DNA of 64,000 nucleotides from NCBI GenBank assembly GCA_965201045.1, contig OZ241746.1, positions 5,208,001 to 5,272,000 of the forward strand, in the 5' to 3' direction. Below are positions 56,196-64,000 of this stretch, in pieces (the stretch's first letter is position 1; each line of letters opens with the position of its first letter). The notes beneath the pieces are model-generated. The model did not search any database, was not told where the DNA came from, and saw nothing but the letters and a program-made list of their open reading frames with translations. A program made the translations under genes and the position numbers. This DNA is from JAPORK01 sp026710285. GTDB lineage: Bacteria > Pseudomonadota > Gammaproteobacteria > Pseudomonadales > Endozoicomonadaceae.

Positions 56196-57770
56196 TTGTT
56201 ACAATTATTTCGTCTGATAAAAATTATAATGGTTATTTTTCGCTTTCGGCTGGATAATCTTATTCCATGGAAAAAAACGCCATGGTGGTTTCGCTGGGTG
56301 CTGATGTTTGGTATATGGCGACTGATTCCCTGTAATTATCCGCGAGGGCAACGCCTCAGAATGGCGCTTGAAGCGTTAGGACCGGTTTTTGTTAAATTTG
56401 GACAGCTATTATCCACCCGTCCAGATTTAATACCACAGGATCTGGTTGCAGAGCTTTGTAAACTTCAGGACCAGGTTCCTCCTTTCCCTCATGAGCAGGC
56501 AGTAAAAAAAATAGAACAAACCTTTGCAAAATCTGTTGAACAACTTTTTGCTTCTTTTCAGGAAGAGCCGCTTGCTTCAGCATCTGTTGCTCAGGTACAC
56601 AGAGCTACGTTACACAATGGACAATCTGTTGTGGTTAAAATTATTCGACCGGGAATTGAAAAAATCATCCTCCATGATATGCGTCTTTTGTATACTGTAT
56701 CACGGTTATTAACAGCACTTTCAGCAGATATAAGACGACTCAAATTAAAAGAAGTGGTCCGTGATTATCAACAAACACTTTTTGATGAGTTAGATTTACA
56801 GCGGGAAGCAGCCAACGCATCGCAGCTGCGCCGTAACTTTTCTGATTCAGAAGATCTCTATATTCCGCAAATTTATTGGGACTATTGTCGACCAAATGTT
56901 ATGGTGATGGAGTATGTACACGGCGTGCCTGTCAGTGATGTGGCAACACTGAAAAAGCAGAATGTTAATATTAAGAAACTGGCTGAAATAGCGGTTAATA
57001 TATTTTTTACTCAGGTATTTCGTGATGCTTTTTTTCATGCAGACATGCATCCGGGAAATATTTTAGTTAATACAGATAATCCGGCAAAACCCTATTTTAT
57101 TGCTATCGATTTTGGCATTGTTGGCTCTCTGACGCCAGAAGATCAAAGTTATCTTGCCAGAAATGTATTGGCTTTTTTTCATCATGACTACAGAAAGGTA
57201 GCAGAATTACATATTAAGTCTGGCTGGGTGCCTGATAACACCTCTGTGCATGAACTTGAAGCTGCGATACGTACAGTATGTGAACCTGTTTTTGGCAGAC
57301 CGCTGGTGGAAATTTCTTTTGGACAAATATTGCTAAGGTTATTTCAGATAGCCCGCCGGTTTAACATGGAAGTACAGCCACAGCTCATTTTACTGGAAAA
57401 AACGTTAATTAATGTTGAAGGTATTGGAAGGCAGTTATATCCACCATTAAACTTATGGACAACGGCGCAGCCTTTTCTGGAGGAATGGCTTAAAAATCGT
57501 GTATCTCCTCTTAGCGTTATTAAGCGTATACATGATCAGATGCCGGACTGGATTGAACAAACACCGGTATTGGTGCATCAGTTAATGCAGAAATTGCAAC
57601 AGCAACAAACCAGCAGGAAGGTGCGTCGCTTCCGAAAGGATATACTGACAGGCAGTATTATGGTGGGTAGTGCAGTGGTTCTGATATTTTATCCTGAATG
57701 GTATGCACACCTTCCCCTTTTTCCTGTTATTTTAGGTATAGCAGGACTTGTATTAATAGTGAAAAGATAA
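56196..57770 (+). CDS. ubiB: UbiB, ABC1/ADCK-family ubiquinone biosynthesis protein kinase-like ATPase
   Basis: UbiB (524 residues; E. coli about 546) is a membrane-anchored atypical kinase/ATPase needed for ubiquinone synthesis. The start is TTG at 56196 with AAGGA at 56184-56188. Family marks are the KxGQ motif (PVFVKFGQLLSTRPDLIP), the Ala-rich loop (PLASASVAQVHRA), Lys in VVVKIIRPGI, DELDLQREAANA, the catalytic FFHADMHPGNILV and the metal-binding AIDFGIVGS. The last 50 residues hold two membrane helices (SIMVGSAVVLIFY; LFPVILGIAGLVLIV). In most gammaproteobacteria ubiB follows ubiE and ubiJ. Here ubiE is 4.4 kb further on and ubiJ is not in the window, so the operon has been split. Confidence 0.96.
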   Translation: MLQLFRLIKIIMVIFRFRLDNLIPWKKTPWWFRWVLMFGIWRLIPCNYPRGQRLRMALEALGPVFVKFGQLLSTRPDLIPQDLVAELCKLQDQVPPFPHEQAVKKIEQTFAKSVEQLFASFQEEPLASASVAQVHRATLHNGQSVVVKIIRPGIEKIILHDMRLLYTVSRLLTALSADIRRLKLKEVVRDYQQTLFDELDLQREAANASQLRRNFSDSEDLYIPQIYWDYCRPNVMVMEYVHGVPVSDVATLKKQNVNIKKLAEIAVNIFFTQVFRDAFFHADMHPGNILVNTDNPAKPYFIAIDFGIVGSLTPEDQSYLARNVLAFFHHDYRKVAELHIKSGWVPDNTSVHELEAAIRTVCEPVFGRPLVEISFGQILLRLFQIARRFNMEVQPQLILLEKTLINVEGIGRQLYPPLNLWTTAQPFLEEWLKNRVSPLSVIKRIHDQMPDWIEQTPVLVHQLMQKLQQQQTSRKVRRFRKDILTGSIMVGSAVVLIFYPEWYAHLPLFPVILGIAGLVLIVKR

Positions 57771-57808
57771 CTCACAAAATATAACTTATATAAAGATGGA
57801 GAGAAACC

Positions 57809-58141
57809 GTGACAGATTGTATTTTTTGTAAAATAGTAGAGGGAACTCTTGCAGCAGACATTATTTATGAAGATGATTTTTGCATAGCGTTTAAAGATCT
57901 TTATCCAAAGGCACCCGTTCATGTGCTGGTTATTCCCAAAAAACATATTGAGAATCTTGCTGCACTTAGAGCCGAAGATCAACCGTTGATGGGGCATATG
58001 TTATTAAAGCTTACAGGAATTGCAGAATCACAGGGTTTAGAGGATGGTTTTCGTACGATTACCAACACGGGACCTGGAGGGGGACAAGAGGTCTATCATT
58101 TACATTTTCATATCCTTGGGGGTAATATAAAACCGGCATAA
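57809..58141 (+). CDS. hinT: HIT-family purine nucleoside phosphoramidase (HinT-like)
   Basis: 110 residues, a typical HinT length. HinT hydrolyses nucleoside phosphoramidates such as AMP-lysine. The N-terminus CIFCKIVEGTLAADIIYEDD, the middle KDLYPKAPVHVLVIPKKHI and the catalytic triad in YHLHFHILGG (H-x-H-x-H) are all present. The N-terminal Cys pair CIFC is common in this family. The start is GTG at 57809, with GGAGAG about 8 bp upstream. It follows ubiB by 38 bp and is probably co-transcribed with it. Confidence 0.95.
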   Translation: MTDCIFCKIVEGTLAADIIYEDDFCIAFKDLYPKAPVHVLVIPKKHIENLAALRAEDQPLMGHMLLKLTGIAESQGLEDGFRTITNTGPGGGQEVYHLHFHILGGNIKPA

Positions 58142-58201
58142 ATTCTGGCAAGTCCTTTTGCCTTATCATTATCATGTGGTTAATTAAAAGACATTTGGTT
58201 T

Positions 58202-61200
58202 CTATTGGCTAGCTGTGTCATCAGTATTAGCCAAACTTTCGGCATAATCCAGTATCCGTATGAGAATTGCAGACTGGCAATTATTTAAAGCCATATCTTC
58301 TACTGTCAAACCATTTTTATCTTGCAAATAGATATCGACATCTTCACGTTGTTCAAATAAGGTCTCAACTGTTGTTTCATCACCATTCTTACAGACCGAC
58401 ATTAATACTGTATCACCATTGTCATCTTGTTGATTAATATCAGCACCCATTTCAAGCAGCAAAGAAAACAGTTCTTTATATCCTTGTTCGTAACACCATT
58501 TAATCAGTGGTTGTCCTTCTTCATTTTTAATATTGAGATCATACCCATTTTTAAACAGCTCTGAGACTCTTTTTGCATACCTTCCTTTATTAGATTTTTT
58601 TAAGTTGGCATCATTAAAAATCAATTCAATTACTTTAAAGCATTCTGCACTTTTTTTGTCATGGGGAACATTGCAAGCGCTCAAGAATCGAATGATATCT
58701 AGATGTTTATTTTTAATGAGAGCTGAGAAGAGTATTCCTTCTGTGCTTATATCTTTAGATTCTATTTCTAGTCTGATATTCATGCGATCAGCATAAGCAT
58801 GTATCTTACTGATAGTTTGCAAATCCTTTTTCTTCATAGCACTTATTAATACGGTATCACCATTTTTATCTTGTTGATTAATATCAGCACCCATTTCAAG
58901 CAGCAAAGAAAACAGTTCTTTATACTCTTGTTCGTAACACCATTTAATCAGTGGTTGTCCTTCTTTATTTCGACTATTAGGATCATACCCATTTTTAAAC
59001 AGCTCTGAGACTTTTTTTGCATACCCTTTTTTATCAGATCGTTTTAAGCGGGTATCATTAAAAATCAATTTAATTACTTTAAAGCATTCTTCACTTTTCT
59101 CATCATCGGGAATGTTACGGGCGCTCAGTAATTGAATAATATCTGAATGTTGATTGTCATTAATGAGACCAAAGAGTAGTTTTTCTGCGCTTGTATCTTT
59201 AGATTCTATTTCTGGTCTGATATCCATGCGATTGGCATAAGCAAGTACCTTCCTGATAATTGGAAAATTATTGTTCTGAATAGCCGGCATCACTGCTGTT
59301 AGACCGTTTTCATATTTTGCATTGATATTAATATCTTTAGAGTCAAGCAGGGTAGCAATCGTCTCCAAATGTCCAAAATAGCAGGCTATCATCAGAGGTG
59401 AAGTACCGTTTTGGTTTTGTTTATTGACATCAGCACCCTTTCCAATTAAAGCCTTAACAATGTCTACAAAGTTACCCTGGGAGGCCATCATCAGAGCTGT
59501 ATCGTCTCCTGCATTGCAATCAGCATCATATTTAAGCAAAGCCAAAACTATTGCCCTATGCCCTTTGTTGCAAGCATAATAAAGTGCTGTTCGATCGCGA
59601 TTATTGCTTAAATTAACTTTAGCGTTATCCTTCAGTAAAGCCATAACTATTAGTGTATGCCCTCTGTTAGAAGCTAAAATCAACGGTGTGTTGCCATTGT
59701 TCATTGCTTTGTTGGTATCAGCTCCATTTTTAAGCAGAATATTTACTGTCTTGTCATGTCCGTTCTGACTTGCGATAAGTAGTGGTGTACCACACTGATT
59801 ATTTGCTTTTTCGGTATCAGCTCCATTTTCAAGCAGAATATTTACTGTCTTGTTATGTCCGTTCTGACTTGCGATAAGTAGTGGTGTAGTACCATAATCA
59901 TTTGTTTTTTCGGTATCAGCTCCATTTTCAAGCAGAATATTTACTGTCTTGTCATGTCCTTTATAACTTGCGATAAGTAGTGGTGTAGTACCATCACCAT
60001 TTGTTTTTTCGGTATCAGCTCCATTTTCAAGCAGAATATTTACTGTCTTGTTATGTCCGTTCTGACTTGCGATAAGTAGTGGTGTAGTACCATCACCATT
60101 TGTTTTTTCGGTATCAGCTCCATTTTCAAGCAGAATATTTACTGTCTTGTCATGTCCGTTCTGACTTGCGATATATAGTGGTGTATCACCATCACCATTT
60201 GTTTTTTCGGTATCAGCTCCATTTTCAAGCAGAATATTTACTATCGTGTTATGTCCGTTCTCACTTGCGATAAATAGTGGTGTATTACCCTTTTCAGTGC
60301 TTTTATTAACATCAATGTTTTTAACTGTGAGTAAAGTCTCAACTACTTGCTCATGCCCATGTGCACAAGCAAGAAATAATGCTGTGCGACCCTTTTCTTC
60401 CTGATGATTAATATCAAAACTTTCCTTCAAATGATCGTTTTTATCTAAATGTGCGAGCAGTCTTTTCACTATATTGACATGTCCGGTATAACTAGCGAGC
60501 ATAAGTGGTGTAGAACCAGATTTACCTTCTGTGTTAAAATCAATGCCTTCAGTTGCAAGCAAAATCTCAACTACTTGCTCATACCCATGTGCACAAGCAA
60601 GAAATAATGCTGTGCAACCGTCTTTATCCTGATGATTAATATCAAAACGTCCCTTCAAATAATAGTTTTTATTTACATCTTCAAGCAGTATTTTCACTGC
60701 ATTTACATTTCCTTGACGACTAGCGATACTAAGTGGTGTAGTATCCTCATCTTTGGCCTTACGAATAAGATCGTTAATTATCTGTATATTACTATTTTTT
60801 TGCTTTGGTTTCTTGCTCTGATTTTTTGCTCTGGTTTGTTGCTCTGGCATTTTTGATTTGGCTAACGCAGAGGATATGGCATCATTGTCATTCGACCACT
60901 GTTTTAATTCTTGTGGTTGTGATTTAAGCAGTGTTGGTGTTTTTTGTGTTACCTGTTTTGCGTATTCCTCTACGGGTTTGGATTCATCGCTATGAGTTGG
61001 GCTATATGGGTTTGCTGATATTCCCGATGCTTCCGGGCTGAAAGAACCATCTATGTTCACTTTGTGTACCTCTGATTTTTGAGTAAATATTTTTGAAAAA
61101 CATACATACCCATTCAACTTCAAAACACTGAATTTCACTTTTGTATCACTCTGCAGTAGCAATGACTTTTGGTAAAGTAGATCCAATGTTTTCAGGTCAG

Positions 61201-61327
61201 ATCGGTATATACTTCTACAACGTGGACAGTATTTTTTTGCAGCCAAAAAGATAATCGGTTTATTACAATCAATGTTGCATATTGTGGCTTTTTGTGCATA
61301 AAAATGACTGACTTTATTTGGTATCAA
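58202..61327 (-). CDS. Large ankyrin-repeat protein
   Basis: Up to 1041 residues. The first 89 have a Cys pattern (CNIDC…CPRCR) that may bind zinc. The TTG at 61327 has no ribosome site, and the frame stays open to a stop at 61441. A GTG at 61060 (residue 90) has AGAGGT seven bases upstream and would give 952 residues. The open upstream frame argues that it is, or was, coding. Residues 90-190 are polar, then about 14-16 ankyrin repeats begin at DTTPLSIASRQGNVNAVKIL. Six (about 340-535) are near-identical 33-residue units (NGHDKTVNILLENGADTEKT). Two copies of a 149-residue module (AYANRMDIRPEIESKD… and AYADRMNIRLEIESKD…) follow. No signal peptide or membrane helix is seen. Ankyrin proteins of host-associated bacteria often bind host proteins; that is inference here. 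Confidence 0.9.
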   Translation of the reverse strand: MIPNKVSHFYAQKATICNIDCNKPIIFLAAKKYCPRCRSIYRSDLKTLDLLYQKSLLLQSDTKVKFSVLKLNGYVCFSKIFTQKSEVHKVNIDGSFSPEASGISANPYSPTHSDESKPVEEYAKQVTQKTPTLLKSQPQELKQWSNDNDAISSALAKSKMPEQQTRAKNQSKKPKQKNSNIQIINDLIRKAKDEDTTPLSIASRQGNVNAVKILLEDVNKNYYLKGRFDINHQDKDGCTALFLACAHGYEQVVEILLATEGIDFNTEGKSGSTPLMLASYTGHVNIVKRLLAHLDKNDHLKESFDINHQEEKGRTALFLACAHGHEQVVETLLTVKNIDVNKSTEKGNTPLFIASENGHNTIVNILLENGADTEKTNGDGDTPLYIASQNGHDKTVNILLENGADTEKTNGDGTTPLLIASQNGHNKTVNILLENGADTEKTNGDGTTPLLIASYKGHDKTVNILLENGADTEKTNDYGTTPLLIASQNGHNKTVNILLENGADTEKANNQCGTPLLIASQNGHDKTVNILLKNGADTNKAMNNGNTPLILASNRGHTLIVMALLKDNAKVNLSNNRDRTALYYACNKGHRAIVLALLKYDADCNAGDDTALMMASQGNFVDIVKALIGKGADVNKQNQNGTSPLMIACYFGHLETIATLLDSKDININAKYENGLTAVMPAIQNNNFPIIRKVLAYANRMDIRPEIESKDTSAEKLLFGLINDNQHSDIIQLLSARNIPDDEKSEECFKVIKLIFNDTRLKRSDKKGYAKKVSELFKNGYDPNSRNKEGQPLIKWCYEQEYKELFSLLLEMGADINQQDKNGDTVLISAMKKKDLQTISKIHAYADRMNIRLEIESKDISTEGILFSALIKNKHLDIIRFLSACNVPHDKKSAECFKVIELIFNDANLKKSNKGRYAKRVSELFKNGYDLNIKNEEGQPLIKWCYEQGYKELFSLLLEMGADINQQDDNGDTVLMSVCKNGDETTVETLFEQREDVDIYLQDKNGLTVEDMALNNCQSAILIRILDYAESLANTDDTASQ
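58370..59262 (-). repeat. Tandem 447-bp duplication inside the ankyrin gene
   Basis: Two adjacent modules (about 58370-58815 and 58816-59262) share long runs of near-identical DNA, for example around 58440-58530 and 58873-58970 (TTGATTAATATCAGCACCCA and onward). The duplication is recent. Confidence 0.75.
59723..60310 (-). repeat. 99-bp tandem repeats coding ankyrin units
   Basis: Six units of 99 bp (33 codons) are almost identical. CCATTTTCAAGCAGAATATT recurs every 99 bp, for instance at 59823 and 59922. Copy number is expected to vary by recombination or slippage. Confidence 0.85.
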
Positions 61328-61529
61328 TAAACTTTTGAAAGTTTTTACTTGATAAGTATATCTTTCATCACAAACACTCAGTTCACAAAAAGAGCGGGAC
61401 GCTAAGAAAGATAAGGTGTCATTATCACTCTTTATGATTTATGTTGTCAAACGTTTTTGGTCAAAAAGAACCAGTTTATACAGGGCAAGATCATACTTTT
61501 ATCCGAATAACAGCTCTTTGCGAAACGAA

Positions 61530-61800
61530 TTATCCCAACTGGCACCTTGTATTTTTTCCTTCATGCTGGCTTTTTTGGGATGCAAGCGCAACAAATTCAT
61601 AACAAAGTGTCTCAGGAAGACATATTTTCTGATGCAAACTCTCCCGGCGAATTCGAGATTCATCTTCTCTCATCGTGACATCTGGCACATAGTGGATACA
61701 ATTCTCTGTTTCCCAGTGTCCCCGCATGATATTAGCCATTACTTCCGCAGAGTCATCACGTGATGTCAGGTAATACTGTACTCAGTAGTGCACTTATCCT
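61530..61800 (-). pseudogene. ISAs1-type transposase C-terminal remnant
   Basis: The minus strand decodes YYLTSRDDSAEVMANIMRGH, WETENCIHYVPDVTMREDES, RIRRESLHQKICLPETLCYE. This is the C-terminal block of ISAs1-family transposases (usual RGHWGIEN-LHWVLDVTFREDASRIR). The rest of the element is missing. Confidence 0.75.
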
Positions 61801-62146
61801 TGACATTACGCTTTCGTGTTACTTCAATAATATGAGATAAGCTTGGTCATTCTTCAGCTTCACTTAACCAGTTTGTAATATTTAGTTTTTTTAATATCAT
61901 TTTTTAAATGTTTTACAATTTTCCCATCTGAAATACTTAAAAAGACTAAAAGTGCCTATGTCATTGGGCTTGTCGTTTCTTTATATCTGTGCAAATCTTA
62001 TTCATCATCAGTTGATCAGTCACATGCAAACAGAAAGATATCCTTAAATGTACAATATATACGAGGTGTAGTTTGCAATGAGCGGATAGCAGAGCGTAGA
62101 ATAGAGTTCCTGTTTTTTTACAAATTATATTTAACAGAGGCGTAGT
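61801..62146. other. Spacer upstream of ubiE
   Basis: No gene is visible. It should hold the ubiE promoter; no convincing -35/-10 pair stands out. Confidence 0.35.
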
Positions 62147-62905
62147 ATGTCTGAAAAAAATACTAAGAAAACGACCCATTTTGGTTTTCAGAATGTGGGC
62201 TGGAAAGAGAAAGAAAAACGCGTGGCCGGTGTGTTTCATTCTGTGGCAGCAAAATATGATATTATGAATGATCTGATGTCATTTGGTATGCACCGGTTAT
62301 GGAAGCAGTTTGCCATTAATTTAAGTGCTGCAAGACCGAGGCAGTGTATCCTTGATGTAGCCGGAGGAACGGGAGATCTGACTGCTCACTTTTCGCGTAT
62401 TGTCGGACCCGAAGGTCGGGTTATTCTTGCTGATATCAATGCTTCTATGCTTAAAACAGGAAGAGATAAACTGTTTGATAAGGGTGTCTGTGGCAATGTG
62501 GAATATATACAGGCAAATGCTGAATCACTTCCTTTTGCAAAAAATACTTTTGATTGTATTACTATCTCCTTTGGTTTACGTAATGTAACCGATAAAGATG
62601 CTGCATTGTGTTCAATGTTGCACTGTCTTAAGCCCGGTGGGCGCCTGTTAATTTTAGAGTTTTCTAAAGTTAATAATCAGCTGATAAAAAAATTCTATGA
62701 TTTTTATTCATTTTCTGTTTTACCTGTTATGGGTAAATTCGTAGCAAATGACGCTGATAGTTATCGCTATTTAGCTGAGTCTATCCGTATGCATCCGGAT
62801 CAGGAAACTTTAAAACAAATGATGGAGCAGGCAGGATTTGCACAGGTCACCTACCAAAATATTCTCTCTGGTATTGTTTCATTGCACCGGGGTATTAAAC
62901 CATAG
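62147..62905 (+). CDS. ubiE: Ubiquinone/menaquinone C-methyltransferase
   Basis: UbiE (252 residues; E. coli 251) methylates the ring carbon of demethylmenaquinol or the ubiquinol precursor using S-adenosylmethionine. The N-terminus has THFGFQNVGWKEKEKRVAGV, the family signature VAAKYDIMNDLMSFGMHRLW, the SAM-binding ILDVAGGTGDLT, FDCITISFGLRNVTDK, LKPGGRLLILEFSK and a C-terminal NILSGIVSLHRGIKP. The ATG at 62147 follows AGAGG. The usual ubiJ and ubiB partners do not follow; a minus-strand tRNA-Phe converges 10 bp after the stop. Confidence 0.97.
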   Translation: MSEKNTKKTTHFGFQNVGWKEKEKRVAGVFHSVAAKYDIMNDLMSFGMHRLWKQFAINLSAARPRQCILDVAGGTGDLTAHFSRIVGPEGRVILADINASMLKTGRDKLFDKGVCGNVEYIQANAESLPFAKNTFDCITISFGLRNVTDKDAALCSMLHCLKPGGRLLILEFSKVNNQLIKKFYDFYSFSVLPVMGKFVANDADSYRYLAESIRMHPDQETLKQMMEQAGFAQVTYQNILSGIVSLHRGIKP

Positions 62906-62915
62906 GTTTGTGGTG

Positions 62916-62991
<76 letters not shown>

Positions 62992-63434
62992 TTAACACAA
63001 GATTCATTTATGCGATTTTTATTGCAAATCATCATCTTGTTGAGTTCAAAAGATGGGAAGCGATTAATTTCCTGCAACCCAATGATTGAGAATTAAACAT
63101 TTTTATTGAAAATAAGTCAAGATTTTTTTGAGAAAACTTTCTTGTTTATTGATAAGTAAATAATTTGTGCTGCTGAATATTTGTTTATAATCATGTACTT
63201 AGGTGATATTGCATGATGATCAGTAAAAAGGTATTAAAGATCTGTTCTCCAGAAAAATAATAGTTTGTGGTGTTGTGCAAAAGATAATTACTGAGCCTTT
63301 CAAAAAATGCTGATTTTGAAAATATAAAAATTGCTGGAAGTGTTGTGAGGTACAGTAACTTAAAACGGTGGTTTATTTTAAGCAAAACAGTGAGCAGTGT
63401 TCCTTGTAACATGGGTGATGACGGATATATAAAA
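62992..63434. other. Spacer between tRNA-Phe and a TPR-like gene
   Basis: AT-rich, with no recognisable gene. It should include the tRNA promoter, read leftward. Confidence 0.35.
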
Positions 63435-63974
63435 CTAACCACCATAGCGGGGACGAAAACGTGCCGGATGGTTTATTCTTTCCCGTAATTGAATACGCAT
63501 CTGGTCTATCTGATCTGCCGTCTGTGCGGCATCAGTGATCTTAGCCAGGCGGAGCATTTCACCAAGCAGATAGTAAGTTTCAATTACACTTTCCATGCCG
63601 TGCCATTTCAAGAACACCGGAAACAGATGAGTCAGTGCTTCCTCTGCCCCTTTTTCTTTTTCCAGTAACCTGGCAAGACGAAGGTGTGCAGGGAAATATC
63701 CCGGATGTTTCCTGAGTGCCTGCTGCAAATAACCGCGTTCATCTAAACTGTTCGGTGGTTGTGTTAATTTTAATGTAACTGCCTGGTGAGATAGCAGTGC
63801 AAGCCAGTAGTCTAATTTAACCACAGCACTTTGCCGCTGTTGCTGAATCAGAACCCACTGCCATATGTGATCAAACAACGCTTGTTGTTCAGGTGCAGAA
63901 AGCCATGGCAGAGCACTATAAGTGTGTTGAAAAAAGTGATCGGTTGCCACGGTATTAAGCGGATCCAGCGTCAT
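63435..63974 (-). CDS. TPR-like protein of unknown function, possibly truncated by the window edge
   Basis: 179 residues from the ATG at 63974. The frame stays open to the end of the window (…ETAQLI before the Met), so this may be the C-terminal part of a longer gene. The stretch YLQQALRKHPGYFPAHLRLARLLEKEKGAEEALTHL has a tetratricopeptide-like pattern, and a second helical pair follows (VIETYYLLGEMLRLAKITDAA). The end is Arg/Pro-rich (HPARFRPRYGG). Base composition is less AT-rich than the spacers, and it looks genuinely coding. I do not recognise the family. Confidence 0.6.
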   Translation of the reverse strand: MTLDPLNTVATDHFFQHTYSALPWLSAPEQQALFDHIWQWVLIQQQRQSAVVKLDYWLALLSHQAVTLKLTQPPNSLDERGYLQQALRKHPGYFPAHLRLARLLEKEKGAEEALTHLFPVFLKWHGMESVIETYYLLGEMLRLAKITDAAQTADQIDQMRIQLRERINHPARFRPRYGG

Positions 63975-64000
63975 AATGAGTTGCGCTGTCTCTTTGCTCA

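Noticed and set aside
59723..60310. Regular 99-bp repeats as a CRISPR array
   Set aside because: The units are whole codon multiples with no unique spacers, and they encode ankyrin repeats.

Overview
The window is AT-rich bacterial DNA. Its housekeeping genes have a gammaproteobacterial set and style: purA, hemC-hemD, glmU-glmS, an HU gene, queH, ubiB, a HinT-like gene, ubiE and tRNA-Phe. They sit in short runs separated by long AT-rich spacers, decayed transposons and very large secreted proteins. Eukaryote-like modules (an SRCR ectodomain, ankyrin repeats, a protein-kinase-like domain with an IQ motif), a large RHS family and abundant IS debris suggest a host-associated lineage, probably a symbiont or parasite of an animal. 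That lifestyle and any finer taxonomy are inference.

Layout. 0.4-2 kb: two tandem paralogous small proteins of unknown function. 2.2-12.3 kb: purA(-), a GT4 glycosyltransferase(+), hemC-hemD(+), glmU-glmS(-) and an HU gene(+), with one MITE and a group II intron scar before glmS. 12.4-20.5 kb: a transposon graveyard (IS1380, IS4-like and IS701-like fragments, group II intron scar) that also carries an IQ-motif kinase-like gene, a tiny secreted protein, queH, and one intact IS200/IS605 element with divergent tnpA and tnpB.

20.5-55.6 kb: an array of five paralogous genes of about 1840 codons, all on the minus strand. Each encodes a signal peptide, a long YD/RHS-repeat body ending in an RHS core (…NDPDGN), and a roughly 340-residue tail with hydrophobic segments. 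Between the third and fourth copies lies a 1164-residue protein with the layout of an animal type I receptor: signal peptide, ectodomain with an SRCR domain, Ser/Pro/Thr stalk, one membrane helix and an acidic tail. Pseudogene scars beside it show that there were once more SRCR and RHS copies. One scar fuses an SRCR 5' end to an RHS 3' end at a short shared sequence.

56-64 kb: ubiB and hinT(+), a large ankyrin-repeat protein(-) built by internal duplication, an ISAs1 remnant, ubiE(+), tRNA-Phe(-) and an edge-truncated TPR-like gene(-).

The metabolic genes look intact and ordinary (heme, UDP-GlcNAc, purine, queuosine and ubiquinone synthesis). The distinctive content is the secreted or surface repertoire, which is expanding and decaying in place by tandem duplication, C-terminal divergence and deletion. 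Two small elements with Tn5-mosaic-end-like termini and 9-bp target duplications are a further clear signal.
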